Positions 10,576 to 19,255 of a stretch of 64,000 bases of DNA are shown piece by piece (position 1 is the first letter of the stretch; each line of letters opens with the position of its first letter). The translations under genes were made by a program, and so were the position numbers. Below the pieces are notes generated by a model, which saw nothing but the letters and a program-made list of their open reading frames with translations, was not told where the DNA came from and made no database searches. This DNA comes from Ruegeria_B marisflavi (GTDB lineage Bacteria > Pseudomonadota > Alphaproteobacteria > Rhodobacterales > Rhodobacteraceae). The stretch is taken from positions 104,144 to 168,143 of the forward strand of contig NZ_JAOVQN010000008.1 in the NCBI RefSeq assembly GCF_025673445.1, in the 5' to 3' direction.

Positions 10576-10998
10576 ATGAGCGGACCCGGTTGGATCGAGG
10601 ACTTTGAGGGCGAGTGGATTCTGACCCGTGTCATCAACGACCGACTGGCGGGGCAGGTGCTGCATGCCGAGGGGGTCGCGACGCTGCGTCGCAGCGAAGC
10701 CGGATTTGTCTATGACGAGGAGGTGAGACTGCATGTTCCTGGGCAGGCTCCCATGCGTGGCACGCGCCGGTATCTGTGGCGCTCGGCACCGGGCCGGATC
10801 GCGATCTATTTCGAAGATGGCAGGTTTTTCCATAACTTAACGCTAGGTCAACCGGCGCCGGAAGATCATCACGACTGCGCGCCCGACAGTTATGACGCGG
10901 CCTACGACTTTGCCAATTGGCCTCGCTGGTCGGTGCGGTGGAGCGTATCGGGTCCGCGCAAGTCCTATGAAATGAGGACGGATTTCTCGCCGCGATAG
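10576..10998 (+). CDS. DUF6314 family protein
   Basis: 140-residue soluble protein matching the DUF6314 pattern: N-terminal WIEDFEGEWILTRVI, then RRYLWRSAPGRIAIYFEDGR followed by FFH, and C-terminal WSVRWSVSGPRKSYEMRTDF. The alternating pattern suggests a small beta-barrel, possibly lipocalin-like. No catalytic function is known to me. It is transcribed towards bioY, about 75 bases away, and could be co-transcribed with it. Confidence 0.75.
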   Translation: MSGPGWIEDFEGEWILTRVINDRLAGQVLHAEGVATLRRSEAGFVYDEEVRLHVPGQAPMRGTRRYLWRSAPGRIAIYFEDGRFFHNLTLGQPAPEDHHDCAPDSYDAAYDFANWPRWSVRWSVSGPRKSYEMRTDFSPR

Positions 10999-11074
10999 CG
11001 TAAACGTGTTGCAGTACGCTGCGTGAAAATGCATTGCTGTGCGCCGACACCTGTCTGAATTGGGAGACAACCGA

Positions 11075-11662
11075 ATGAGCATGACTGTTCTAGCCGACGC
11101 AATCGGCCCGCGCCAGGGATCGGCGCGTCTGGCGAAACAAGCTGTCCTGGTGGTTCTGGGCATCGCGGCCCTTGCCATTGCTGCCAAGATTAAGGTGCCA
11201 ATGTGGCCCGTGCCGATCACTATGGGCACTTTTGCCGTACTGACACTGGGCACCGCCTATGGCGCGCGTCTGGGTCTGGTGACCATGCTGGGCTATCTGC
11301 TGGTGGGCGCGCTGGGCTTTGATGTTTTCGCTACGTCTTCAGCCGAGAAATTCGGTCTGACCTACATGATGGGCGGCACTGGCGGATATCTGGTGGGTTA
11401 CCTGATGGCCACCGTGCTGCTGGGCGCGCTGGCAGCTCGCGGCTGGGACCGTTCCTTTGGCAAGATGGCGCTGGCGCTGGTTCTGGCGAACGTGCTGATC
11501 TACGTTCCGGGCCTGTTGTGGCTGGGCCAGCTTTATGGCTGGGACAAGCCGATCCTTCAGTGGGGCCTGACCCCGTTCCTGGTGGGCGATGCACTGAAAC
11601 TGGTGCTGGCCGCCGTGCTGATTCCGGGCCTGTGGAAGCTGGTGGGCAACGCCCGCGGCTGA
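11075..11662 (+). CDS. bioY: Biotin transporter BioY
   Basis: Membrane-embedded substrate-binding (S) component for biotin uptake, 195 residues with about six hydrophobic segments. Family features include KVPMWPVPITMGTFAVLTLG, GLTYMMGGTGGYLVGYL and the C-terminal FLVGDALKLVLAA. The ATG at 11075 follows GGGAGA; an upstream in-frame start at 11039 would add a polar tail and is less likely. No bioM/bioN energizing genes are adjacent. A strong terminator follows. Confidence 0.93.
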   Translation: MSMTVLADAIGPRQGSARLAKQAVLVVLGIAALAIAAKIKVPMWPVPITMGTFAVLTLGTAYGARLGLVTMLGYLLVGALGFDVFATSSAEKFGLTYMMGGTGGYLVGYLMATVLLGALAARGWDRSFGKMALALVLANVLIYVPGLLWLGQLYGWDKPILQWGLTPFLVGDALKLVLAAVLIPGLWKLVGNARG

Positions 11663-11682
11663 TCCCGCCCCTTGACCTGCGC

Positions 11683-11713
11683 AAAGGCCCGGACATCCCG
11701 TCCGGGCCTTTTT
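11683..11713 (+). terminator. Intrinsic terminator of bioY
   Basis: Perfect 11-bp stem AAAGGCCCGGA / TCCGGGCCTTT with a seven-base loop, ending in a T-run, 20 bases after the bioY stop. Confidence 0.85.
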
Positions 11714-11767
11714 CGTTGCTTTTCCGGGATGTGGCGGGAACACTGGCAACCGTTGAGATTGCGAAAG

Positions 11768-12334
11768 ATGTTTGCCATGCTAAAGTGTTTCGCCCCCTTG
11801 CGCGTGTTGGCGCTGGTCGCAGGTCTGGTGCCCTTGCCCGCATTTGCCGACATGCCGCTCACCTATGTCTCTGACGGCAAGGCGCTGTTTCACCTCAGCG
11901 CACCGGATTTCTGGCAGGTTCGCAGCGGTGGCCTGCGGGCGCTGACACCGCCGGGATCAGAGGAGGCGCGGCTGATCAACCGGGTGATCGGCTTTGAACC
12001 CGAAGCAGAGCCCGGCGTCTGGGTCGGCTTCATGTCGCCCAACGGGGTGTCGACCTTCGCTCAGGCCGAAGACTACCTGCGCAACATCGGCAAATCGGTG
12101 GTCAGCGACCCCGAGTTGCGGGAACAGAGCCGGATCCGTGTCGACGGGTTGCCAGCGGCGCGCTATGCCGGAACCGGGCGACGAAATGGTCGTGCGGTCG
12201 AGTTCACCGCAGTACTGGTCGATCTTCCCGGCAAACGGGTGGCAATTTCGTTGGCTGTGGTCGAGGCGGGCGCCCGGCCTGAACTGGTCGAGGATATCAA
12301 CGCAATCTACGCCTCGTTCCGGGCGGCAAACTAG
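11768..12334 (+). CDS. Periplasmic hypothetical protein
   Basis: 188-residue exported protein with a signal peptide ending AFA-D (about residue 28), then a soluble domain containing MSPNGVSTFAQAEDYLRNIG and a basic RRNGRAVEFTAVLVDLPGK segment. I do not recognise a family. The start at 11768 lies just past the bioY terminator; ATG 11777 is an equally plausible start that leaves the same signal peptide. The lipoprotein gene begins 13 bases after its stop, so the two probably form an operon. Confidence 0.6.
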   Translation: MFAMLKCFAPLRVLALVAGLVPLPAFADMPLTYVSDGKALFHLSAPDFWQVRSGGLRALTPPGSEEARLINRVIGFEPEAEPGVWVGFMSPNGVSTFAQAEDYLRNIGKSVVSDPELREQSRIRVDGLPAARYAGTGRRNGRAVEFTAVLVDLPGKRVAISLAVVEAGARPELVEDINAIYASFRAAN

Positions 12335-12346
12335 AAGGACGGCGCC

Positions 12347-12637
12347 ATGCGTGTTGCAAGACTCACTTTTTCCGCCGGTCTTTTCGCCGCCGTGTTTGGC
12401 CTTGCGGGCTGTGATCCGAGCGCGACCGGAAGCGGCTCGGTCTATTATGACTCGATGTTGTGGAACGATTATTACTATGGCTATCCCCGTCCGCCCCGGC
12501 CGGACCGTCCGCGCCCAGAACACCCGATCGAGCGGCCCCCGGTGAAACCGGTGCCACCAATCGCGAGGCCGCCCGTGGCGCGCCCGCCGATTCACCGCCC
12601 GCCGGTCGCCCGCCCGATGCCCGCCCGCCTGCACTGA
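12347..12637 (+). CDS. Proline-rich lipoprotein
   Basis: 96-residue predicted lipoprotein: lipobox LAGC with Cys near residue 22, a short Tyr-rich stretch (YYDSMLWNDYYYGYP), then about 50 residues of Pro/Arg repeats (PPIARPPVARPPIHRPPVAR). The C-terminal part is low-complexity and probably extended, like spacers that reach across the periplasm or bind anionic surfaces. No family is recognised. GGACGGC upstream is a modest ribosome-binding site. Confidence 0.6.
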   Translation: MRVARLTFSAGLFAAVFGLAGCDPSATGSGSVYYDSMLWNDYYYGYPRPPRPDRPRPEHPIERPPVKPVPPIARPPVARPPIHRPPVARPMPARLH

Positions 12638-12643
12638 GGCTTG

Positions 12644-13864
12644 TCAGATCCCGGAGGACAGACGCGTGACTATCTGCGCTGTCCCTTCAAGCGTGCGGTG
12701 TACCGGGCATTTGTCGGCGATCTCCAGCAGTTTGGCCCGCTGGGTCTCGCTTAACGGACCCTCAAGCGTGATGACTCGGGTGAACGCGTCGATTTTGCCG
12801 CTGGCGCCGGTATCGGCGTCCTGTGCGTGCACCTTGTCATGGCAGACATCGACGCTGACCCCGGTCAGGGGCCACTCCTTGCGCCGGGCGTACATGCGGA
12901 TGGTCATCGAGGTACAGGCCCCCAGCCCGGCCGAGACAAAACCATAAGGAGACATGCCGCGATTGGCTCCGCCATAGGATAGCGGTTCGTCCGCCTGGGT
13001 GTGGTGATCGGGGCCGGATTGCACATCCTGAAGGAAGCCGTTCGCGTCCACCTCGGTGACGCGCACCACGCCCTCGGGCGCGCCGGGCGGCGGCGCCGGT
13101 GGCGACAGGGTCACATAGCGACCGACCCAGGCGGCGATCACATCGGCGGCATATTCGGCATCCTGCGCGCGGCTGATCAGGTGATCGGCATCGTCCAGCG
13201 TGACAAAGCTCTTGGGATGTTTCGCGGCCATGAAGATCCGGGCGGCATTGTCTATGCTCACGGTTTCGTCGCGCGGCGCGTGCAGCACCAAAAGCGCGGC
13301 GCGCAGATCGGCGATGGCCGGTTGCAGGGCGCTTGCGGCGATATCCTCGACAAAGTCCCGCCCGATGCGGAACGGGCGCCCACCCAGACAGACCTCGGCC
13401 GCGCCCTCGGCCTGGATCCGGGGCAGGGCGGTCTCGAAGTGATGCGCCACATGGCCCGGATCGGCGGGGGCGCCGATGGTCACCACCGCGCGCACCGAGG
13501 CGATCTGCGCCCGGGCCCGCAGCACCGCCGCCCCGCCCAGCGAATGCCCGATCAAGAGCGCCGGCGCCATGTCGCGCCCGGCCAGATAGCGCGCGGCGGC
13601 GGCCAGATCCCCGACATTCGAGGTAAAGGTCGTGTTGGCGAACTCGCCCTCGGAATGACCCAGACCGGTAAAGTCGAAGCGCAGCACGGCGATCCCCATC
13701 GCCGCCAGCCGTGCCGCGATCCGGCGGGCGGCGGGAATGTCCTTGGAACAGGTGAAACAATGGGCAAACAGCGCCGTGGCCAGCACCGGCCCTTGGGGCA
13801 GATCAAGCCGGGCCGCCAGCTGGCTGCCGTCATGACCGGCAAAAGTGATCCGTTCGGTGGACAT
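12644..13864 (-). CDS. Bifunctional alpha/beta hydrolase-OsmC family protein
   Basis: 406-residue two-domain fusion. Residues 1-255 are an alpha/beta hydrolase with nucleophile S108 in GHSLGG and a late D/H region (DDADHLISRAQDAEYAADVI). Residues 262-406 are an OsmC/Ohr-like domain with one Cys in GLGACTSMTIRMYA and a second in DKCPVHRTL, the pair expected of thiol peroxidases that reduce organic hydroperoxides. This fusion occurs widely in proteobacteria. The substrate of the hydrolase half is unknown. Confidence 0.88.
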   Translation of the reverse strand: MSTERITFAGHDGSQLAARLDLPQGPVLATALFAHCFTCSKDIPAARRIAARLAAMGIAVLRFDFTGLGHSEGEFANTTFTSNVGDLAAAARYLAGRDMAPALLIGHSLGGAAVLRARAQIASVRAVVTIGAPADPGHVAHHFETALPRIQAEGAAEVCLGGRPFRIGRDFVEDIAASALQPAIADLRAALLVLHAPRDETVSIDNAARIFMAAKHPKSFVTLDDADHLISRAQDAEYAADVIAAWVGRYVTLSPPAPPPGAPEGVVRVTEVDANGFLQDVQSGPDHHTQADEPLSYGGANRGMSPYGFVSAGLGACTSMTIRMYARRKEWPLTGVSVDVCHDKVHAQDADTGASGKIDAFTRVITLEGPLSETQRAKLLEIADKCPVHRTLEGTAQIVTRLSSGI

Positions 13865-14019
13865 GAGGGTACTCCTGATGGGTTTCCTCCAGAGTGGGCA
13901 GGACGGCTCCCCGCCACAACCCCCATGTCAAGCGTCTCACGCGGAGGTGACGCGCCGCCATCGTCTTCTGTCCGAAAATGCCTCGAGGATTGCGAGGGGC
14001 AGCGCCCTTCGCTCCAGTT

Positions 14020-14038
14020 GCCGTGCCAAAGGCACGGC
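14020..14038 (-). terminator. Possible terminator hairpin downstream of dddP
   Basis: Perfect 8-bp stem GCCGTGCC / GGCACGGC with a three-base loop, 12 bases past the dddP stop. The minus strand lacks a clear T-run after it, so it may be a weak or Rho-assisted terminator. Confidence 0.35.
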
Positions 14039-14049
14039 GTAACCCCTTT

Positions 14050-15393
14050 TCAAACCGCGCCCATCAGCGCCGCATCGAACGGATAGCTGGTCAGGTTTTC
14101 AAACCCGTCCTCGGTGATCAGAACCTGATCCTCCAGCTTGATGGTGAAATCGCCGCCCACCTCGCCACAGCAGGCTTCGACACACAGCACCATCCCGGGT
14201 TCCAGCGCATAGTCGAACGCGCCCGGCACGGCCTTGTCCGGATGCGCGACCAAGGGCCATTCGTCACACAGGCCCACACCGTGCATCAGGCAGCCGTATT
14301 TTTGTGCATTGTACTTGGTGGGGTGCTTCATGCATTGCGCGATCAGGTCGGGGATCATCAATCCGGGTTTCAGCAGCGACATGTTGTAGGTGATGAACTC
14401 ATGCGCATGTTTCATCGCCTCGATCATGTCGGCACGCGGTTTCTGGTCACCTATCCACCAGGTGCGGGAAATGTCGATGCAGATGCCGTAAGAGCCGATC
14501 AGATCGGTGTCGAATGCGATGATTTCGTTTTTCTGCGTGATACGCGGGCCGCATTCCTGAAACCAGGGGTTGGTGCGCTGCCCCGAGGCCAACAACCGGG
14601 TTTCGATCCACTCGCCGCCGCGGCGGATGTTCTCGGCATGCAGCACCGCCCAGATGTCGTCCTCGCTCGTTTTCCCATCGCCCACGTTGGCGCGGGCGAA
14701 GCGCTCCATCTCGGCGATGGCGCTGTCGCAGGCATGATGGGCGCAGCGCATGGCCAAGATCTCGTCGACCCCCTTGATGGCGCGGGTTTTTTCGGTGACC
14801 TCCTCGCCCTCCATTATCTCGAACCCTTGCGCCTCGAGCGCGCGCAGGCCGTGCAGCATCACTTTGTCCACGGCAAGACGCTTGTTGTTGCCGCCGTGTT
14901 CCTCGATCAGAACGCGTACTTCGTTTGACAGGGCATCGGCGGCGATATCCACCTTGTCGCCCCGGTCGAAGTAGAAGAGGTCCGCGCCTGAACGTTGCTC
15001 ACGTACCAGTGGATTGAACGTGCTCAGGAAGGGCGAGTTCTTGTAGTCCCAGATCACCATGTAGCCGTCGGCGCAGAGTAGCACCGCGCGGAACGGGTTA
15101 TGGGTGTTCCAAAGCTGCATGTTGGTCGAGTCGGTGGCATAGCGGATATTGAGCGGATCGAACATCAATAGGCCGCCATAACCCCGGTCGACGATGGCCT
15201 GGGTCAGGCGTTTCCAGCGGTACTCGCGCATCCGGGTCAAGTTGGGTAGTTCCAGCCCGGCTGCAGCCCATTCGGAAAAGGCAAGCTGGGTCGGCCCGAT
15301 CTCGATCCTGTCATTGTCATTGGGCGATCCGTCGCCCAGCGTAGCGCCCCGAGTCGGGTCGATTTTGCGGGTGTCGCGATAATAGTGGTTCAA
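14050..15393 (-). CDS. dddP: Dimethylsulfoniopropionate lyase DddP
   Basis: M24-metallopeptidase-fold enzyme that cleaves DMSP to dimethyl sulfide and acrylate. With a TTG start at 15393 (GGGAGG seven bases upstream; product begins MNHYYRD) it has 447 residues and metal ligands D295, D297, D307, H371, E406 and E421. As I recall, these equal the published DddP numbering, which supports that start over a TTG at 15420. Diagnostic stretches are FDTDLIGSYGICIDISRTWW and CLMHGVGLCDEWPLVA. It is monocistronic, with a divergent promoter region shared with the DUF3445 gene. Confidence 0.93.
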   Translation of the reverse strand: MNHYYRDTRKIDPTRGATLGDGSPNDNDRIEIGPTQLAFSEWAAAGLELPNLTRMREYRWKRLTQAIVDRGYGGLLMFDPLNIRYATDSTNMQLWNTHNPFRAVLLCADGYMVIWDYKNSPFLSTFNPLVREQRSGADLFYFDRGDKVDIAADALSNEVRVLIEEHGGNNKRLAVDKVMLHGLRALEAQGFEIMEGEEVTEKTRAIKGVDEILAMRCAHHACDSAIAEMERFARANVGDGKTSEDDIWAVLHAENIRRGGEWIETRLLASGQRTNPWFQECGPRITQKNEIIAFDTDLIGSYGICIDISRTWWIGDQKPRADMIEAMKHAHEFITYNMSLLKPGLMIPDLIAQCMKHPTKYNAQKYGCLMHGVGLCDEWPLVAHPDKAVPGAFDYALEPGMVLCVEACCGEVGGDFTIKLEDQVLITEDGFENLTSYPFDAALMGAV

Positions 15394-15519
15394 GACATGG
15401 CCTCCCGTGAGTTTCCCCAAGGGTCACCCGGAAACAAGGCCGAGTCGCACACTCTCGCGACGTCAAACCATGTCGTTTTCGACCTGCCACGATGTTTGTT
15501 CGGGTGATATGGGAGCAAA

Positions 15520-16264
15520 ATGAAAGAGATTCTGCAAAAAACGCTGCCCTATGATGTGTTGGCGCCCAGACCGTTGCCGGGAATCCAGTCGTTGAATATG
15601 ACCGAATGGTTTTAAAAGGGACGAGGCATTCGACGGCCAAATGGCGCGTCGCGACTCTTTGATCGCGACGAAACCAGAGACCGTCGTGGCAATGTCCGAA
15701 GAGGCTCGTCCGGCTGCCGAGGAAATGCTGGATACGGTTCTGGCAGCGGCCTATCCCGAAGCTGAAGCCAGGGTTGAACGGCCCGACGGCGTGACGGTCG
15801 GAATCGACCGAAGTGAGCCCATGCGGACTTTGGGGCGCCTGGTTCAGGAAGACTTCTGCATTTTGCAAAAAAAACAGGGTGACGAACATGTTTTGACCGC
15901 CGCTGTACGTTGTTTTCCTGGAAGCTGGAGCTTGGAAGAGAAGTTTGGCCGGCCTCTGGTCTCGATACATGAACCAGTCGCCAGCTATGATGCGGATGTG
16001 GCGCGCCGTGTTCAGCGCCTGTTTGACGGCGTGCAGGTCGGGCGCCCGCTTTGGCGGTTCAATGCTCTTTGGTATGCCGATGCCGAGTTGCACCAACCGC
16101 GCAGCAATCACAACCGTCGGCGCGTTCCGGTGCCGCAGGACGCGGGTTTCTTGCGCAGTGAAAAGCAAAGCATCGTGCGGTTGCCAGTAACACAGGCGGT
16201 GGTGTTTTCGATCCACACTTACGTTATCGCTCGGGCCGATGCGCCAAGATTCTCCGAGCACTAA
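15520..16264 (+). pseudogene. DUF3445 (heme-dependent oxidative N-demethylase-like) gene with a +1 frameshift
   Basis: DUF3445 proteins are heme-binding enzymes related to heme-dependent oxidative N-demethylase. Reading opens at ATG 15520 (after GGGAG) as MKEILQKTLPYDVLAPRPLP and hits TAA at 15613. Omitting one T of the TTTTAAAA run at 15610-15617 restores the family sequence: MTEWFKRDEAFDGQMARRDS, continuing to a stop at 16262-16264. The remainder is intact, with LWRFNALWYADAELHQPRSN and VRLPVTQAVVFSIHTYVI. It is a recent frameshift, a base-calling error in a homopolymer, or recoding at UUU-UAA. Confidence 0.8.
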
Positions 16265-16269
16265 GAAAA

Positions 16270-16293
16270 GCCTTCGCCGGGTCTGACGAAGGC
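16270..16293 (+). terminator. Weak hairpin after the DUF3445 gene
   Basis: Seven-base inverted repeat GCCTTCG / CGAAGGC with a ten-base loop, six bases past the stop. No T-run follows, so function as a terminator is uncertain. Confidence 0.35.
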
Positions 16294-16317
16294 CTGAGAC
16301 ATGTATTCCACCGGTTC

Positions 16318-17244
16318 TCAGATCGGCAGGAACGACAGCACGTTTGTCATTGCGCCGGAACTTTGCATAAAGACCAGTGCGGCCGTCAGTGACAGGACCT
16401 GAGTATTCAGACGAAAATCCTCGCCACGGATAAGGTTTACGGCAGCCAATGATGCTGCGATTGGTGCTGAAACAAAGGCAAGACAGCCTGTCATTCCCCA
16501 ACTCGCCAGTCTGCGAATGTCGTTCTGAGCTTGTTCCTCCGGAGACAATCCATCCACTTCGTTGGGTCGTGGATCGCTGCGGAAGGCAAGAGCCAGGGCT
16601 TCCTGTTCCGTCAATTCAATGAGCCCAATTTCGCCGTGGTGGGCGGCTTGTCCGATGATCGTATCATACCGCGTCGCCAAGCCTGGTGCTGTTTCATCAA
16701 TCGAGGCAAACCGGTCACCTTGATTGTACACGATTTGCTGACGCCCGCGTATCCGGCGTGGAGAAATGTTGGAAAACGCGCCAAGAAACTGTTCGACCGT
16801 AAGTTTCACGTTCGGATCCAGCCATTCGATCAACTCGCTGGCATAGAGGTCGACCATACGGTACAGCATCACAACGAGCATGAGTTCGGTTACATCGCGA
16901 TCCTCGGAGAACTCTGAAACTGGGGTGATCGATATGACAAGGCGATTCCGGGGCCGTGTCTTGGCCAACTGTGTGCGACGGTTAAGACCAGCTGCTTCGT
17001 CAAGGCGACGGACACGTGGATACTCTTCTGCCTCCGTTTCGAGTGACAGTTTGACATGAAACTGGCTCGAGATAATGCGGGCCTCACAATCACTCAGTAG
17101 CGTCTGACGCTCGACGGCGTGCCCGTAGTCCTCTAGGGTGGCTGTCACGATCCGGCTAAAGCGGTCGAGTACGCCTTCTTCGTTTCCCAAGAATACAAGT
17201 CCACCGTGATACCTGCCTGTCTGTGCCACAGTGAGTCCCTCCAT
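16318..17244 (-). CDS. Hypothetical protein with C-terminal membrane segments
   Basis: 308-residue protein that I do not recognise. The first 230 residues are soluble and include GRYHGGLVFLGNEEGVLDRF, a basic RRTQLAKTRPRNRLVISITP stretch and a helical MLVVMLYRMVDLYASELIEW segment. The last 65 residues hold two hydrophobic spans (GCLAFVSAPIAASLAAVNLI and LSLTAALVFMQSSGAM), so it is probably anchored to the inner membrane by its C-terminus. Composition is less GC-rich than the neighbours. It stands alone between converging and unrelated genes. Confidence 0.6.
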   Translation of the reverse strand: MEGLTVAQTGRYHGGLVFLGNEEGVLDRFSRIVTATLEDYGHAVERQTLLSDCEARIISSQFHVKLSLETEAEEYPRVRRLDEAAGLNRRTQLAKTRPRNRLVISITPVSEFSEDRDVTELMLVVMLYRMVDLYASELIEWLDPNVKLTVEQFLGAFSNISPRRIRGRQQIVYNQGDRFASIDETAPGLATRYDTIIGQAAHHGEIGLIELTEQEALALAFRSDPRPNEVDGLSPEEQAQNDIRRLASWGMTGCLAFVSAPIAASLAAVNLIRGEDFRLNTQVLSLTAALVFMQSSGAMTNVLSFLPI

Positions 17245-17435
17245 ACGTGTTCATCTGGCCTCAAGATAGCGGGATATGGTGGAGAAAATGGGGCCGAAAA
17301 CGCATGATAGGAGGGCAATTCAGTTATTCGTATGAGATTGGTTCGCGACAGGAAACCTGTCTTTTTAGTAAAAATTTGTCGAAATGTGGCAAAAATCTGT
17401 CATGTAGGCGTCGGTCAGTAGACTGGATGCAACTT

Positions 17436-18239
17436 TTAGCTGTCGATTCTCCGTGCCATGATTGCGATCGCTTGCTGGTAGACAGAAGCAGCATTCCATT
17501 GCTTGATTACTTCGAAATTCGGCTCGCCCGGCTGATAACCACGACCCGGTTTCCAGCCCTTTTGACGCAGGAAATTGGCGGTCGAGGCCAACGCGTCGGT
17601 CATGTTGTAAAAATCAACTCTTCCATCTCCGGTTGCGTCAATGCCATATGCCAGGGCGTTGCCGGGAAGGAACTGGGTATGCCCTAACTCGCCGTGCTTG
17701 GCGCCCTTGGTATTGGCGGTGATTGCCTTGCGGTCGACCAATTCCAGTGCGGCTAGTGCATGGGGGATGAAAAAATCCGAGCGGCGACAATCATAGGCGA
17801 GGGTGGTGATTGCGGCCACTACAGGGCTGTCGCCCATGAAACTACCAAAAGCAGTTTCCATACCGTGTAGCGCGATCAGGATGCCTGCAGGCACACCATA
17901 CTGCCGTTCGAGAGCGGCATAGAATTCAGCGTCGCGGGCCTTCCGCTTGCGGCCCTGCGCCACGATCGTATCTGCGCCACGAACCCGCATGAATTTTTCC
18001 AGAGAGTATTTGAAGCTCTTCTGGCCACGATCCGCACGGATCGTAGCCGTCGCGTAGTTGGCCTGTTCCAGAGCGCCAAGACCTGCCTTGCCGATGCCCT
18101 TTTGGCGAGCGAGCTTGGCAAAATCGGCCTTCCAGGCATTAAAACCCGAGGCGGTGTTGCCGCAAGTCAGGGCGATGCCGATGGATGGAAGCTGGGCCAG
18201 AAACAAGGCTAGAAGGATTGGGCGCATGTCGGGTACCAT
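17436..18239 (-). CDS. Lytic murein transglycosylase (MltB-type, SLT_2 domain)
   Basis: 267-residue exported peptidoglycan lytic transglycosylase. After a signal peptide the MltB pattern is clear: IALHGMETAFGSFMGDSPVV contains the catalytic Glu, followed by GELGHTQFLPGNALAYGIDA, DGRVDFYNMTDALASTANFL and RQKGW. It lacks the peptidoglycan-binding domain often found at the C-terminus. The gene starts 17 bases after the solute-binding-protein gene, so the two are probably one operon. Whether it starts at 18239 or 18227 does not change the mature product. Confidence 0.9.
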   Translation of the reverse strand: MVPDMRPILLALFLAQLPSIGIALTCGNTASGFNAWKADFAKLARQKGIGKAGLGALEQANYATATIRADRGQKSFKYSLEKFMRVRGADTIVAQGRKRKARDAEFYAALERQYGVPAGILIALHGMETAFGSFMGDSPVVAAITTLAYDCRRSDFFIPHALAALELVDRKAITANTKGAKHGELGHTQFLPGNALAYGIDATGDGRVDFYNMTDALASTANFLRQKGWKPGRGYQPGEPNFEVIKQWNAASVYQQAIAIMARRIDS

Positions 18240-18256
18240 GTCATTTTTTCCATGCG

Positions 18257-19093
18257 TCAGGGCAGGGTGGGCGCGATCAGAAACATCGCCTTGAGCGCGG
18301 CGCCCGGCTCAACACCGGGTAGTGTTTCGTGGAAGACACGGTCTATGGTGCCGTCGGCATACATTTCAGACAGCAGCGTATCAATCAGAAGCCGAAAGTC
18401 GCTATCTCCGCGAGGCAGGGCGAGTGCTTGTTTCTCAAGCGTCAGAATCTCGCCCATTAATTGGAATCGCTCGGCCATCTTTCCCGTCAAAAAGTTGAAA
18501 ATCAAAATGGACTGGTCCGCGAAATAGGCGTCGAGGGTCCCGTCGTTCAGTGCTTTGAACCCGGCTTTGTGATCGGCGAAGCGTTCGAAACGGGCCTCTA
18601 GCCCAGCGCCCTGGAACGAGTTCAAAACCGCCTGTTCCGTGGTGGTATCCGCGCGAAAACCAATAGTCTTGCCTGCAAGGTCAGACAGGTGAGCACCAGC
18701 GTCGCGGCGCGTAATAACGGATGTTCCGTCGACATAAACCGGTATCGAGAAGTCGACGATCTTCTGCCGCTCCAGTGTCACGGTCGCCGCGCCGCAGAGA
18801 ATGTCGATTTCACCCTTGGCGATCCGGTCGAACCGGTCCGAGGTAGTGACCGGCACAAAGCTGGCCTTCAGTTCGGCCAGATCCATTCGGTCAGCCAATT
18901 TCTGCGCCAGCCTGTCACACAACACAGGTGTATAACCCGCTGGTCGTCCTTCGGCATCAGCAAAGGAGAGCGGTGCCGCATCGACGCGGAACCCGATGGT
19001 GATTTTCCCGGTGTCGCGAATACGCTCGATGGTCTGGGCCGCGACAGTACCGGCAGCCAGTGTGATCGCCAAGGTTAACGCAAGAAGCCGCAT
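18257..19093 (-). CDS. Periplasmic amino-acid-type solute-binding protein (SBP_bac_3)
   Basis: 278-residue family-3 extracellular solute-binding protein. A signal peptide (cleaved near VAAQ) is followed by IRDTGKITIGFRVDAAPLSF, the typical strand-1 motif. The ligand-site pattern FDRIAKGEIDILCGAATVTL with KIVDFSIPVYVDG follows. No permease or ATPase genes are adjacent, so it either feeds a transporter encoded elsewhere or acts as a sensor. It is probably co-transcribed with the transglycosylase downstream. Confidence 0.88.
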   Translation of the reverse strand: MRLLALTLAITLAAGTVAAQTIERIRDTGKITIGFRVDAAPLSFADAEGRPAGYTPVLCDRLAQKLADRMDLAELKASFVPVTTSDRFDRIAKGEIDILCGAATVTLERQKIVDFSIPVYVDGTSVITRRDAGAHLSDLAGKTIGFRADTTTEQAVLNSFQGAGLEARFERFADHKAGFKALNDGTLDAYFADQSILIFNFLTGKMAERFQLMGEILTLEKQALALPRGDSDFRLLIDTLLSEMYADGTIDRVFHETLPGVEPGAALKAMFLIAPTLP

Positions 19094-19255
19094 GAAATAG
19101 TCCTTTGCCAGTAATATGCATCCAGACTAGCCGGGCAGGGCGTTAGCTCAAAGGGGAATATGGGTTATATTCGGGTCATAGAGTGCAGGTAACTTACTTG
19201 GTGCCTCGCCCGCCGCTGGGAGAATGCTCCGGGCGGGGAAACAGCGTGGCGCGGA

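Noticed and set aside
10999..11074. A BioR-type operator or biotin riboswitch before bioY
   Set aside because: I saw no TTATCTATAA-like palindrome or conserved structured leader in the short gap.
15444..15461. Dyad GTCGC-N8-GCGAC between dddP and the DUF3445 gene
   Set aside because: Arms of only five bases in GC-rich DNA are expected by chance; kept out of the feature list.
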